Shown here: piece by piece, positions 37,501-46,327 of the stretch
Numbering within the stretch: position 1 is the first letter of the stretch
Layout: each line of letters begins with the position of its first letter
Origin: Polaribacter dokdonensis
GTDB lineage: Bacteria; Bacteroidota; Bacteroidia; Flavobacteriales; Flavobacteriaceae
Direction of reading: 5' to 3'
DNA: 64,000 bases
Assembly: GCF_024362345.1 (NCBI RefSeq)
Contig: NZ_CP101505.1
Location: 3,023,454 to 3,087,453 of the forward strand
Position numbers and translations under genes: made by a program
Notes under the pieces: generated by a model
Told to the model about the DNA's origin: nothing
What the model saw: only the letters and a program-made list of their open reading frames with translations
Database searches by the model: none

Positions 37501-38615
37501 ACTATACAAGAGTTTTAGCTGAATTTTGGGCAGATGGTCCAGATTCAGAAACTCCTCCTGGTCATTGGTTTACAATACTAAATGAAGTGAACGATCATAA
37601 TTTAATAATTAAAAAATTAGAAGGAAAAGGTGATGAGCTTTCTCATTTAGAATGGGATGTAAAATCTTATTTTGTCTTAGGAGGTGCAATGCATGATGCT
37701 GCAATTGCAGCTTGGAGTTTAAAAGGATATTATGATTATATCAGGCCAATTTCTGCAATTAGATACTTAGCAGATTTAGGGCAAAGTTCTAATGAAAACT
37801 TACCTAATTATCATCCTCAAGGAATTTTACTAGAACCAGGATATGTAGAGCTAGTATTGGAAGAAGACCCTATTGCCATTCGTAATCCTGAAAATGTCAA
37901 TAAAATTAAGCTCTATACCTGGAGAGGTCATAATGAAATTACTGATACAAATACAGATGTAGCTGGTGTTGGTTGGATTTTAGCCGAAAATTGGTGGCCT
38001 TATCAAAGGCCTAGTTTTGTAACTCCTCCTTTTGCAGGTTTTGTCTCTGGGCACTCAACATTTTCGAGAGCTGCAGCAGAAGTCCTATCTTTATTCACAG
38101 GAGATGATTTTTTTCCTGGAGGTTTGGCTGAATTTACAGCAAAAAAGAATGAATTTTTAGTTTTTGAACAAGGCCCATCTGTAGATGTAAAATTACAATG
38201 GGCAACTTATAGAGATGCTTCAGACCAATGCAGTTTATCACGTATTTGGGGAGGTATTCATCCTCCAGCAGATGATATTCCTGGTAGAATAATTGGTGAG
38301 AAAGTAGGAATTCAAGCGTTCAATTTTGCCTTGCCTTATTTCGATAGTTCTGTGCTTTCATTAGAAGAAAATGCTAGGGATGCATTAAGTCGCGTTTTTC
38401 CTAATCCCACAAATAAATTACAAGAATTAGTTGTTACTAATACTAAAGTTAATGATGAATTTTATGTAATAGATATGAGTGGAAGAATCATAAATATTAC
38501 TCAAAATTTTAATTCAATCAATAACCAGACTGAGATTAGCTTGGTAAAGCTTTCTGCAGGGGTTTACATTCTTTCAAATTCCAAAGGCAAGTCTTTTAAA
38601 ATTATTTTACAGTAA
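34572..38615 (+). CDS. Secreted FG-GAP/ASPIC-UnbV - vanadium haloperoxidase-like fusion with T9SS type A signal
   Basis: The 1347-residue multidomain protein has a signal peptide ending at VSAQ and FG-GAP/VCBS repeats at about 40-430 (repeated DYDNDGDPDIFF and DFDLDGDEDLIV blocks). An ASPIC/UnbV domain lies at about 433-510 (INWPSGHVDTYTN), then a GCTDPNSCNYNPQATIDDGS spacer near 533 and a PKD-like segment. A PAP2/vanadium-haloperoxidase region follows at about 645-1265. There, YQRPSF (about 1143), SGHSTFSRA (about 1158) and SRIWGGIHPPADD (about 1223) give the Arg, Ser-Gly-His and Arg/His residues. The first-motif Lys of characterised enzymes is not evident. The last 70 residues are a type A sorting domain (FPNPT...). 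Activity is unproven. Confidence 0.85.
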   Translation: MQFQKNSFYFLVIVFFVFVDNVSAQKLFKRVDSTIGFQNLKENNGVSVADFDGDYDLDVFVVSVWKDESGIEATKSKLYRNNGNGSFTDVTVGSGLENLLPTEDLDATYDNFLGLKGYKFGAFWGDYDNDGDPDIFFTYLSKVQLFENLGNGKFKEITEASGITKLNDCENTGAVWFDYDNDSFLDLYIVDWKGCNSNTLYHNNGNGTFSDVTSSTNIITQIDLPGYTPFPFDFNNDGWMDLYLTNDLRKQNQLFINNNGESFTEAAADYGLEANFNDMGIAIGDYNKDGYFDFYISTIANNSLLKGSENNTYTNVAEALLINNTNFSWGTKFGDFDLDGDEDLIVVNGFKNSSEVEYNNVFFENQINNNDATFTTSQITGIEDLTVSVEVLDFDYDFDGDLDLFVTNSDRNSYFYENTKRDASNFNISKWFQLSLEGTLSNRDAIGTRITLITDKDTYVRYYNGVGFLGQSLKPVHFGLDNSTIIEELQINWPSGHVDTYTNLELNTFAKAVENNSYTQLNVQPANKISGCTDPNSCNYNPQATIDDGSCSYLEVSNVINGNSNPAYFSTENYTFNAPENSNITWQIEGGKLIDGQGTSEIIVEWEFKSEGKISVVIGTETCKSELVTLDISISLENIAANKSIARIWNEALLEAIRGDFARPTIHARNLFHTSIALFDAWAVYSETATPYLIGKIVHNFTSNLENFTPLEDIETSRKKAISYAAYRLLSYRFRNSPSKNTTQEKLDDLMNQLNYDINFTSINYQEGNAAALGNYVAAIIISYGNQDGSNELSDFENQFYKPLNKALAPENPGNPEITDPNRWQSLSLDTYIDQSGNLIEGDVIDFLSPEWGSVTPFSLKEKDKIDEVKEGNNYSVYHDFVAPPYLDEANTESSNFYKNGFTQVAIWSSHLDPNDNVMWDISPKSIGNLSSNDLPESYSNYDNFYNRFTGGDISEGHSLNPITNTSYASHTVPRGDYTRVLAEFWADGPDSETPPGHWFTILNEVNDHNLIIKKLEGKGDELSHLEWDVKSYFVLGGAMHDAAIAAWSLKGYYDYIRPISAIRYLADLGQSSNENLPNYHPQGILLEPGYVELVLEEDPIAIRNPENVNKIKLYTWRGHNEITDTNTDVAGVGWILAENWWPYQRPSFVTPPFAGFVSGHSTFSRAAAEVLSLFTGDDFFPGGLAEFTAKKNEFLVFEQGPSVDVKLQWATYRDASDQCSLSRIWGGIHPPADDIPGRIIGEKVGIQAFNFALPYFDSSVLSLEENARDALSRVFPNPTNKLQELVVTNTKVNDEFYVIDMSGRIINITQNFNSINNQTEISLVKLSAGVYILSNSKGKSFKIILQ

Positions 38616-38722
38616 GCTCTAGACTAAACTTATTATTTCTGCTCTTTAAGTTTCATAAAAGCGTTTGACTTTTAAAATTCATTTTCATTATCTTGTGAGA
38701 ATCTTATAAATCTCTTTTTAGA

Positions 38723-41659
38723 ATGAAACTACAATCAGTATTTTATTTTAGCCTAATTTTTCTTCTTTCTTGTCAAAATAATAATTCAGATTCTATTGAA
38801 TCTGCTGATGAAAATTTAATTTCTTACGTAAATCCGTTTATTGGTACAGGTGGTCATGGACATACATATCCAGGTGCAACTTTGCCTTTTGGAATGATCC
38901 AATTATCTCCTGACACAAGGTTAGAGGGTTGGGATGGCTGTTCAGGTTATCATTATTCAGACAATGAGATTTACGGGTTTTCACATACACATTTAAGTGG
39001 AACTGGAGTTTCTGATTATGGAGATGTTTTGTTAATGCCTACCAATAAGCAAGTCTTTAACAATGGTGCAGATGGCAAAGAAGGGTATAAATCTAAATTT
39101 TCTCATGATAAAGAAATTGCAGAACCAGGTTTCTACAAAGTTCATTTAGAGGATACCAATATTGATGTAGAACTCACAACTTCTAAACGAAGTGGAATTC
39201 ATAAATACAATTTTCCATCTAAAGATAATCAGTATTTAATTTTAGATTTATTACATAGAGATAAGGTGTTAAATGCGAAAATTAATAGAGTTTCTGATAC
39301 TAAAATTACAGGATATCGATTTTCAAGTGCTTGGGCAACAGATCAACGTTTGTTTTTTGCCATTGAAACTTCACATGCTTTTACTGATGTTTTACAATCG
39401 CCACCCAAAGAAGGAATGAAAGGAGCACAAAAAATGGCAATGCAATTCATCAACCCAAAAAATGAACCTATTTATATTAAAATAGGAATCTCAGCTGTTG
39501 ATATTGAAGGTGCCAACCAAAATCTAAAACAAGAAATAGGTGCTAAAACTTTTGATGATATTAAGACTGAAGCTCAAAATATATGGGAAAAACAGTTAAA
39601 GAAAATTGTAATAGAAGATAAGAATGTAGACTATAAAACAAACTTTTATACTTCTATGTATCATGTAGCTTTGGCTCCAAACTTGTATCAAGATGTGGAT
39701 GGAAGGTATAGAGGAATGGATTTAGAAATCCATAAAACCAAAGATTTTGATTATTATACAGTATTTTCTTTATGGGATACGTATAGAGCTGCACACCCTT
39801 TATATACTATTATAGAACAAGAAAAAACCAACGATTTTATCAATACTTTTATAGCCAAGTATGATGAAGGAGGCATCATGCCAATTTGGGATTTAGCTGC
39901 AAATTATACTGGCTGTATGATTGGTTATCATGCAGTGCCTGTAATTGCAGATGCGTATTTAAAAGGAATTCGAGATTATGACGTAGATAAAGCTTATACA
40001 GCTATGAAGCATTCTGCAAATCAAGATAAGTTAGGGCTGCAGTTTTATAAAGATTATGGTTTTATTCCTGTAGAAAACGAATCTGAATCTGTTTCAAAAA
40101 CCTTAGAATATGCTTATGATGATTGGTCAATTGCACAAATGGCTAAAGAATTAGGAAAAAAAGAAGATTATAAAACCTTTTTAGAAAGAGCTCAGTATTT
40201 TAAAAACAGTTACGATCCAGAATCTCAGTTTATGAGAGGTCGCTTTAGAAATACATGGTTTTCACCTTTTGATCCTTATGAAGTCAACTTTAACTATACA
40301 GAAGCCAATGCTTGGCAATATAGTTTTTATGTTCCACAAGATATTTCTGGGTTTACAAAGTTAATGGGTGGTAAAATTCAATTAGAAAATAATTTAGACA
40401 AGTTGTTTTCAGCAAGTAAAAATACATCTGGAAGTCATCAAGCAGATATTACAGGTTTAATTGGTCAATATGCACATGGTAATGAACCAAGTCATCATAT
40501 GGCTTATTTGTATAACTTTGTAAATAAACCTGCTAAAACTCAAGAAAAAGTAAATCAAATTTTAACAGAATTGTATACCAATACTCCAGATGGAATTTCT
40601 GGAAATGAAGATTGTGGACAAATGAGTGCTTGGTATATTTTTAGTTCTCTAGGTTTTTATCCTGTAGCTCCAGGCTCCAATCAATATATTATTGGAACTC
40701 CTTTATTTGATAAAGCCACTATCAATTTAGAAAATGGAAAATCATTTACTGTAAAAACAAAAAACAAGTCTGATGATAATATTTACATTGCGTCTGCTAC
40801 TCTAAATGGAAAAGAATATCCATATTCTTACATTAATCATCAAGATATTATTATTGGAGGAGAATTGGTTTTAACAATGACCAATTCACCTTCAAATTGG
40901 GCAATAGAAAATGAATTTATACCATCAACATCCATAGATGAACACCTCATTGTAGCTGCTCCATTTATTGCAGAAGGAGATGTTGCTTTTAAAGGGAAAA
41001 CCGAAGTTACATTGGCGAATGTAGATAGAGAAGCATCTATTTTTTATAGAGTAGGTTTTAAAGGTGGATTTAAAAAGTATCAGCAACCATTTACGATTGA
41101 TAAGACAATTACAATTTACGTATATGCTGAGAAAAATGATGTTAAAAGTGCTACAATTACTACCGATTTTTATAAGATTAACCCAAATATTAAAATTGAA
41201 TTAAAGTCAGAATATGCAAACCAATATAATGCAGGTGGCAATAATGCTTTAATTGATGGAATTTTAGGAGCAGAAGACTTCAGAACAGGAACTTGGCAAG
41301 GTTATTTTGATACTGATTTAGTGGCTATTGTTGATATTGGAAATGTAAAAACAAATGAAGACCGAATTAAAGTTCAGTTTTTAGAAGATCAAAGAAGCTG
41401 GATTTTTCTACCAACCAAAGTTTCTTGTTTAGTTTCAAAAGATGGTAAAAATTACACATCTTTAGGTGATTTTAATGTTGATATTATTGAGAAAGAGAAT
41501 AGAAGCATTCAAGGCTATACATTTAAATATCCAAAGAACTCAAATTTTAGATATGTAAAAATTATCGCAAAAAAATTAGGAAAACTTCCAAGTTGGCATT
41601 TAGGGGCAAAACATGATGGAAAAAGTTGGTTGTTTGTAGATGAAATTCAAATTAATTAA
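38723..41659 (+). CDS. GH92 family alpha-mannosidase, lipoprotein
   Basis: The 978-residue product has a lipoprotein signal (MKLQSVFYFSLIFLLSC, Cys at 17). The GH92 N-terminal domain carries YVNPFIGTGGHGHTYPGATL and GFSHTHLSGTGVSDYGDVLL, and the catalytic (alpha/alpha)6 region has GNEPSHHMAYLYN near 586 and GNEDCGQMSAWYIFSSLGF near 630. These are the calcium-dependent alpha-mannosidase signatures. A chitobiase-C-like and an F5/8-type C domain follow at about 745-978. It is cell-surface or periplasmic and trims alpha-mannose from N-glycans. It is followed after two bases by the glycosylasparaginase gene, forming an operon with it and the symporter. Confidence 0.92.
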   Translation: MKLQSVFYFSLIFLLSCQNNNSDSIESADENLISYVNPFIGTGGHGHTYPGATLPFGMIQLSPDTRLEGWDGCSGYHYSDNEIYGFSHTHLSGTGVSDYGDVLLMPTNKQVFNNGADGKEGYKSKFSHDKEIAEPGFYKVHLEDTNIDVELTTSKRSGIHKYNFPSKDNQYLILDLLHRDKVLNAKINRVSDTKITGYRFSSAWATDQRLFFAIETSHAFTDVLQSPPKEGMKGAQKMAMQFINPKNEPIYIKIGISAVDIEGANQNLKQEIGAKTFDDIKTEAQNIWEKQLKKIVIEDKNVDYKTNFYTSMYHVALAPNLYQDVDGRYRGMDLEIHKTKDFDYYTVFSLWDTYRAAHPLYTIIEQEKTNDFINTFIAKYDEGGIMPIWDLAANYTGCMIGYHAVPVIADAYLKGIRDYDVDKAYTAMKHSANQDKLGLQFYKDYGFIPVENESESVSKTLEYAYDDWSIAQMAKELGKKEDYKTFLERAQYFKNSYDPESQFMRGRFRNTWFSPFDPYEVNFNYTEANAWQYSFYVPQDISGFTKLMGGKIQLENNLDKLFSASKNTSGSHQADITGLIGQYAHGNEPSHHMAYLYNFVNKPAKTQEKVNQILTELYTNTPDGISGNEDCGQMSAWYIFSSLGFYPVAPGSNQYIIGTPLFDKATINLENGKSFTVKTKNKSDDNIYIASATLNGKEYPYSYINHQDIIIGGELVLTMTNSPSNWAIENEFIPSTSIDEHLIVAAPFIAEGDVAFKGKTEVTLANVDREASIFYRVGFKGGFKKYQQPFTIDKTITIYVYAEKNDVKSATITTDFYKINPNIKIELKSEYANQYNAGGNNALIDGILGAEDFRTGTWQGYFDTDLVAIVDIGNVKTNEDRIKVQFLEDQRSWIFLPTKVSCLVSKDGKNYTSLGDFNVDIIEKENRSIQGYTFKYPKNSNFRYVKIIAKKLGKLPSWHLGAKHDGKSWLFVDEIQIN

Positions 41660-41661
41660 AA

Positions 41662-42657
41662 ATGAAAAGAAGAAACTTTATAAAAAAAGCATCGGCTACA
41701 GGTTTAGGTTTGGCTACTGTTTCATCATCAATTTTAAATTTTGATAAAACTAAACTTGTACAAAATAGTAAAACATCTAAGATTGTAAAACCTTTAGTAA
41801 TTGCAACTTGGAGAACAGATTTAGCTGTAGAAACTGCAGCAGCAGTTTTAGAAAAAGGAGGTTCTGCTTTAGATGCTGTAGAGCAAGGTTGTAGAATTGA
41901 AGAAGCTAATGAAAAAAATCAAACAGTAGGTCTAGGTGGTTTGCCTGATAGAGATGGTAATGTAACACTAGATGCTTGCATTATGGATGACAAAGGCAAT
42001 TATGGATCTGTTTTAGGAGTAAAAAATATTAAACATGTAATTTCTGTAGCTAGAAAAGTTATGGAAGAAACACCTCATGTAATGTTGGTAGGAGATGGAG
42101 CAGAGCTATTTGCTGTAACACAAGGTTTTGAAAGAGAAAATTTACTCACAGAACAATCGAAAAAGGCTTGGGAAAAATGGAAAGAAAAATCGGAATACAA
42201 ACCTATTATTAATATAGAAAATCACGATACTATTGGTATGCTTGCTTTAGATAAAGAAGGTAATATTTCTGGAGCTTGTACCACAAGTGGTTTGGCTTAT
42301 AAAATGGCTGGTAGAGTAGGCGATTCGCCAATAATTGGTGGGGGTTTATTTGTAGATAATGAAATTGGTGGAGCAGCTGCTACTGGTTTAGGAGAAGAAG
42401 TTCTAAAAACAGTAGGTAGCTTTTTAATTGTTGAATTAATGAGACAAGGAAAAACTCCTCAAGCAGCTTGTGAAGAGGCTATTGGTAGAATTGTAAATAA
42501 GCTAGGTAAAAACTACAAAGATTTCCAAGTGGGTTATATTGCAGTGAACAAGCAAGGTGAAACTGGTGCTTATTCAATACATGAATGGTTTAGTTACAAT
42601 GTGTATAAGGATAAAAAGAACCAAAATATAAAGTCAGATTACTTTAATAAATCATAA
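41662..42657 (+). CDS. N4-(beta-N-acetylglucosaminyl)-L-asparaginase
   Basis: The 331-residue Ntn-hydrolase cleaves the GlcNAc-Asn bond left after N-glycan trimming. The nucleophile Thr is Thr190 in NIENHDTIGMLALD, where autocleavage would create the beta chain. GRVGDSPIIGGGLFVDNEIG and AAATGLGEEVLK complete the site. A Tat-like leader (MKRRNFIKKASATGLGLATV) marks export. It lies between GH92 and the sugar symporter with 2 and 9 base gaps, strongly suggesting a shared task. Confidence 0.93.
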   Translation: MKRRNFIKKASATGLGLATVSSSILNFDKTKLVQNSKTSKIVKPLVIATWRTDLAVETAAAVLEKGGSALDAVEQGCRIEEANEKNQTVGLGGLPDRDGNVTLDACIMDDKGNYGSVLGVKNIKHVISVARKVMEETPHVMLVGDGAELFAVTQGFERENLLTEQSKKAWEKWKEKSEYKPIINIENHDTIGMLALDKEGNISGACTTSGLAYKMAGRVGDSPIIGGGLFVDNEIGGAAATGLGEEVLKTVGSFLIVELMRQGKTPQAACEEAIGRIVNKLGKNYKDFQVGYIAVNKQGETGAYSIHEWFSYNVYKDKKNQNIKSDYFNKS

Positions 42658-42666
42658 TAGAAATAC

Positions 42667-43992
42667 ATGTCAAGTAGCAATAAATCATTCAAAAGTGCAT
42701 TTATTTTTTTAACCACTTTGTTTTTTCTCTGGGGTTTTATTACAGTTCTTGTAGATAGTTTAGTTCCAAGATTAAAGGATGTTTTTGAAATCTCATACGC
42801 AAAAACAGTATTAATTCAATTTGCGTTTTTTACAGCGTTTTTTGTTTTTTCTTTACCTGCAGGTTTTATTCTATCTAAAATTGGTTACAAAAAAGGTATT
42901 GTTCTAGGCTTACTAACAATGGCTTTGGGTTGTTTGTTGTTTTATCCTGCAGCAGAACTTAGAAACTTTTCGGTTTTTTTAGTAGGTTATTTTACATTGG
43001 CTGGTGGTATAACAGTTTTACAAGTAGCAGCAAATCCTTATGTGGCTTTACTTGGTAATGAAGAAGGAGCTAGTAGTAGATTAAATCTTTCGCAAGCTTT
43101 TAATTCTTTAGGAACTACAATTGCACCTATTATTGGAGCATTATTTTTATTGAGTAGTTCTGTAAAAACATCCACAGAAATTAATGATTTAACCGATATT
43201 GAAAAGTCAGATTATTACATGGCAGAAGCTGCTACTGTACAAACTCCTTTTTTAATTATATCAATATTTATAATTGCTTTGGCTATTGTTTTTGCATTTA
43301 TAAAGCTACCAACAGTAATGCAAGAAGCACCAAAAGGTGGATATCTTACTTTATTAAAAAACAAATTAATGTTAATGGGGGCTTTTGGTATTTTTGTTTA
43401 TGTAGGTGCAGAAGTAGCTATAGGAAGTTTTTTAGTAAATTATTTCGACGCTATGAATCTAGCAGTTTTGGTTTCTCAAAATGAAACCATGATGAGTATT
43501 GCTAATACTATTGCTAGTGTTTTTAATAAATCTTTCTCAGAGGCAGATTCAAAATCTTTATTAGGAATTTTTGTCATTTTTTATTGGGGAGGAGCAATGA
43601 TTGGCAGATTTATAGGTGCTTATTTAACTAAAACATTGGCTCCAGGTAAAGTGCTTGCAATTTTTGCAACGTTGGCAATTACAATGATTGTAGTATCTAT
43701 TAATACATCTGGTTTACTATCTATGTGGTCTATTTTAGGTGTAGGTCTATTTAATTCTATTATGTTTCCTACCATATTTACATTAAGTTTAGAAGGTTTA
43801 GGCGATTTAAAAGCCCAAGCATCTGGCTTATTATGTATGGCAATTGTTGGTGGAGCAATAATTCCTTTTGCTTTTGGTAGTCTAATAGATAATTTCGGAT
43901 TTAAAACTGCTTTTATCTTAGCTATTTTGTGCTATGGATATATCTTATTTTATGGTCGATTTAAAAGTAAGAAATCAATATTTAAACATTAA
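42667..43992 (+). CDS. Sugar MFS transporter, FucP/GluP (FHS) family
   Basis: The 441-residue protein has 12 membrane helices. FHS-family markers are FFLWGFITVLVDSLVPRLKD at about 19-38, FSLPAGFILSKIGYKKGI near 56 and GITVLQVAANPYVALLG near 114. Relatives are proton-coupled importers of fucose, glucose, galactose, mannose or GlcNAc. By context it would import monosaccharides released from N-glycans (mannose or GlcNAc). Its last four bases overlap the convergent small membrane protein gene. Confidence 0.9.
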   Translation: MSSSNKSFKSAFIFLTTLFFLWGFITVLVDSLVPRLKDVFEISYAKTVLIQFAFFTAFFVFSLPAGFILSKIGYKKGIVLGLLTMALGCLLFYPAAELRNFSVFLVGYFTLAGGITVLQVAANPYVALLGNEEGASSRLNLSQAFNSLGTTIAPIIGALFLLSSSVKTSTEINDLTDIEKSDYYMAEAATVQTPFLIISIFIIALAIVFAFIKLPTVMQEAPKGGYLTLLKNKLMLMGAFGIFVYVGAEVAIGSFLVNYFDAMNLAVLVSQNETMMSIANTIASVFNKSFSEADSKSLLGIFVIFYWGGAMIGRFIGAYLTKTLAPGKVLAIFATLAITMIVVSINTSGLLSMWSILGVGLFNSIMFPTIFTLSLEGLGDLKAQASGLLCMAIVGGAIIPFAFGSLIDNFGFKTAFILAILCYGYILFYGRFKSKKSIFKH

Positions 43993-44210
43993 AAGTAAAT
44001 TAAGAAGACACTTAGTGTTGCAACAATTCCAAGTGTAAACATTAAAACACTTGATTTTTTTAAACGCTTCTTTTTGCTGATAATATAAACGCTTATCAAT
44101 AACGTAAATATAAGATAGATAATTTCGTAGTTAAAGCTAATATGTGGTTTGATGAAGTAATAAATTCCTAAAAGAAATAAAGGAATTAAATTAAATGTTT
44201 TCTTAGACAT
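43989..44210 (-). CDS. Small two- or three-helix membrane protein, hypothetical
   Basis: The 73-residue hydrophobic product (MSKKTFNLIPLFLLGIYYFI ...) has helices at about 7-17, 27-45 and 55-73 and a basic KKKRLKKS loop. No family is recognised. It is downstream of yidC but separated by a strong terminator. Codon use and membrane pattern support a real gene. The four-base tail overlap with the symporter gene is unproblematic. Confidence 0.55.
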   Translation of the reverse strand: MSKKTFNLIPLFLLGIYYFIKPHISFNYEIIYLIFTLLISVYIISKKKRLKKSSVLMFTLGIVATLSVFLIYF

Positions 44211-44225
44211 GTTTAAAGATAAATA

Positions 44226-44258
44226 AAAAACCCAAAACTGAATTAGTTTTGGGTTTTT
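44226..44258 (-). terminator. Intrinsic terminator after yidC
   Basis: A perfect 14-bp stem AAAAACCCAAAACT / AGTTTTGGGTTTTT with a five-base loop, just past the yidC stop at 44285, and T-rich on both flanks. It is one of the strongest hairpins in the window. Confidence 0.85.
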
Positions 44259-44284
44259 GTTATTTACTAATAAATATTCTTTCT

Positions 44285-46162
44285 CTATTTCTTTTGTTGT
44301 TTTGCTTGCTGCTCTTGAGCTTGCTTCATTGCAGCATCAATTCTTTGTCTAAATTTGCTTTTTGCTTTTTCAGGACGTTTTTTATTTTCTTCTATTTGTG
44401 CATGAATTTTATCTTCATCAATTACATAATTCTTAATTACTAACATAATAGATATCGTTAATAAGTTAGAAATAAAGTAATACAAACTTAATCCACTAGC
44501 ATATCTATTAAAGAAAATAAGCATCATTATTGGAGAGAAGTAAATCATATACTTCATCATTTTACTCATATCTGGCATTCCTTCTTGAGGAGGCGCTTGC
44601 ATATTTGCTTGCTGACTTTGATTCATTTTCATATAAAAGAAAATAGCAATAGAAGCTAAAATTGGAAATAAACTTACATGATCTCCATAAAAAGGAATCT
44701 CAAATGGTAAGTTAAAAATAACATCATAAGATGATAAATCTGGTGCCCATAAAAAGCTTTCTTGACGTAAAGCAATATTGGTTGGAAAGAATTTAAATAA
44801 TGCAAAGAAGATTGGCATTTGCAATAATGCAGGAATACAACCAGACATCATATTAACTCCTGCTTTTCTTTGAATCGCCATTGTTTCTTGCTGACGTTTC
44901 ATAGCATTCTCTTTACCAGGATATTTTTTATTTAATTCTTGTAATTCTGGACGAATTACTTTCATTTTTGCACTTGATAAGTACGATTTATATACTAAAG
45001 GAGACATTAAAATACGTACTACAATCGTCATTAAAATAATAATTAAACCATAGTTTGTTAAGAATCCTTCTAAGAAATTAAATACAGGATAAAATACATT
45101 TCTATTCAAGAAACCAAAAATACCCCAACCTAAATCTGCTGTTTCATCTAAATCTGTACCTTCATATTTTTTTAATAAATTATAATCACTTGGCCCATAG
45201 AACCATTTCATATTATAATTTAGTTCACCACCAGTTAAAACTAAAGGTGTTTTTAATTCATACTTTTTAGTAAAAACGGTATCTAGTTTTTCATCTTCAA
45301 CTAAATCTGTAGAGGTTACAGTAGCATTGTTAAAAGGTGTATCTGTTAATAAATTAGACATAAAAAAGTGTTGCTTGTAAGCAACCCAGTCAACATCATT
45401 TGCAATTTCTGTATTACCTGCATTTAAATACTCTACTTCATCTTCACTTTTATAGTAGAAGTAAGAATACATAGTGTTTTCAGTTTTTTGACTTCTTTCG
45501 TGTCTAAAACCTTTTAATGACCAATCTAAATTAATTGGGTTAGATGAGTTAAAAACACCATCTAAACCTTGAGATCTTATAGAAAAATCTACAAAATATT
45601 TTTTTGGTTTAATTTCATACCTGTATTCTAAATACTGGCTATCAGAAACTTTTAATTTCATAGATAGTATTTGATTGTCGCCACTTTTAGTTAAAGTAGG
45701 TTCAAAAAATAAGTCTTTGGTATTTAAAATTCTATTGTCTGTAGTTCCAAAATTAATATTGAAAGAGGCATTGTTATCCTTTATCATATATAAAGGAAGC
45801 GAATCGTAAGTTTGGTAGTTTTTAATTAAAGCCTTTACAATTTGACCACCTTTATTATCTATAGTTAAACGAACTAAATTGTTTTCTATAACAGTTGTTC
45901 CTTCAGTTCCATTGATAGCACTTTGTGCAAATGCACCTAGTTTGTTTTGTAATGCAACTTGTTGTAATGAATCGTTTTGAAAAACAGGAGCTGCAATTTC
46001 TTTTGTGTTCTCTTTTTTAGTATTTTCAGTTGTTTCAACAACTTCTTGAGGTTGTTGTTCTTCTAAATCTTCTGGTTTGTTAGTATTAAAATACCATAAC
46101 ATAATTCCTGCAAGAAGAATCATTCCTATAAAAGAATTGTAATCGAATTTTTTTTGTTCCAT
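44285..46162 (-). CDS. yidC: Membrane protein insertase YidC
   Basis: The 625-residue protein has an N-terminal membrane anchor (YNSFIGMILLAGIMLWYF), a large periplasmic P1 domain at about 70-340 and five C-terminal helices from about 365. The 60KD_IMP core carries IVVRILMSPLVYKSYLSSAK and MSGCIPALLQMPIFFALFK. The Lys/Gln-rich tail (QAKQQKK) can contact the ribosome. It inserts proteins with or without SecYEG. It is downstream of pyrG in the same direction. A TACATTTG box (46222-46229 on plus as CAAATGTA) offers a promoter of its own. Confidence 0.95.
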   Translation of the reverse strand: MEQKKFDYNSFIGMILLAGIMLWYFNTNKPEDLEEQQPQEVVETTENTKKENTKEIAAPVFQNDSLQQVALQNKLGAFAQSAINGTEGTTVIENNLVRLTIDNKGGQIVKALIKNYQTYDSLPLYMIKDNNASFNINFGTTDNRILNTKDLFFEPTLTKSGDNQILSMKLKVSDSQYLEYRYEIKPKKYFVDFSIRSQGLDGVFNSSNPINLDWSLKGFRHERSQKTENTMYSYFYYKSEDEVEYLNAGNTEIANDVDWVAYKQHFFMSNLLTDTPFNNATVTSTDLVEDEKLDTVFTKKYELKTPLVLTGGELNYNMKWFYGPSDYNLLKKYEGTDLDETADLGWGIFGFLNRNVFYPVFNFLEGFLTNYGLIIILMTIVVRILMSPLVYKSYLSSAKMKVIRPELQELNKKYPGKENAMKRQQETMAIQRKAGVNMMSGCIPALLQMPIFFALFKFFPTNIALRQESFLWAPDLSSYDVIFNLPFEIPFYGDHVSLFPILASIAIFFYMKMNQSQQANMQAPPQEGMPDMSKMMKYMIYFSPIMMLIFFNRYASGLSLYYFISNLLTISIMLVIKNYVIDEDKIHAQIEENKKRPEKAKSKFRQRIDAAMKQAQEQQAKQQKK

Positions 46163-46327
46163 GTGTAAATTAAAATGTCAGTTTGTCACTTTATCAAGAG
46201 AAATTCTTGTTTCAAACGCGACAAATGTAGTTAAAAAGCAGATTTTTAATTGTTTTTCTACCTTTAAATAATATACTTTTTAATAGTTCAATTAGTGTTC
46301 CATTTTAAAATGGACCTTCTAATAATT

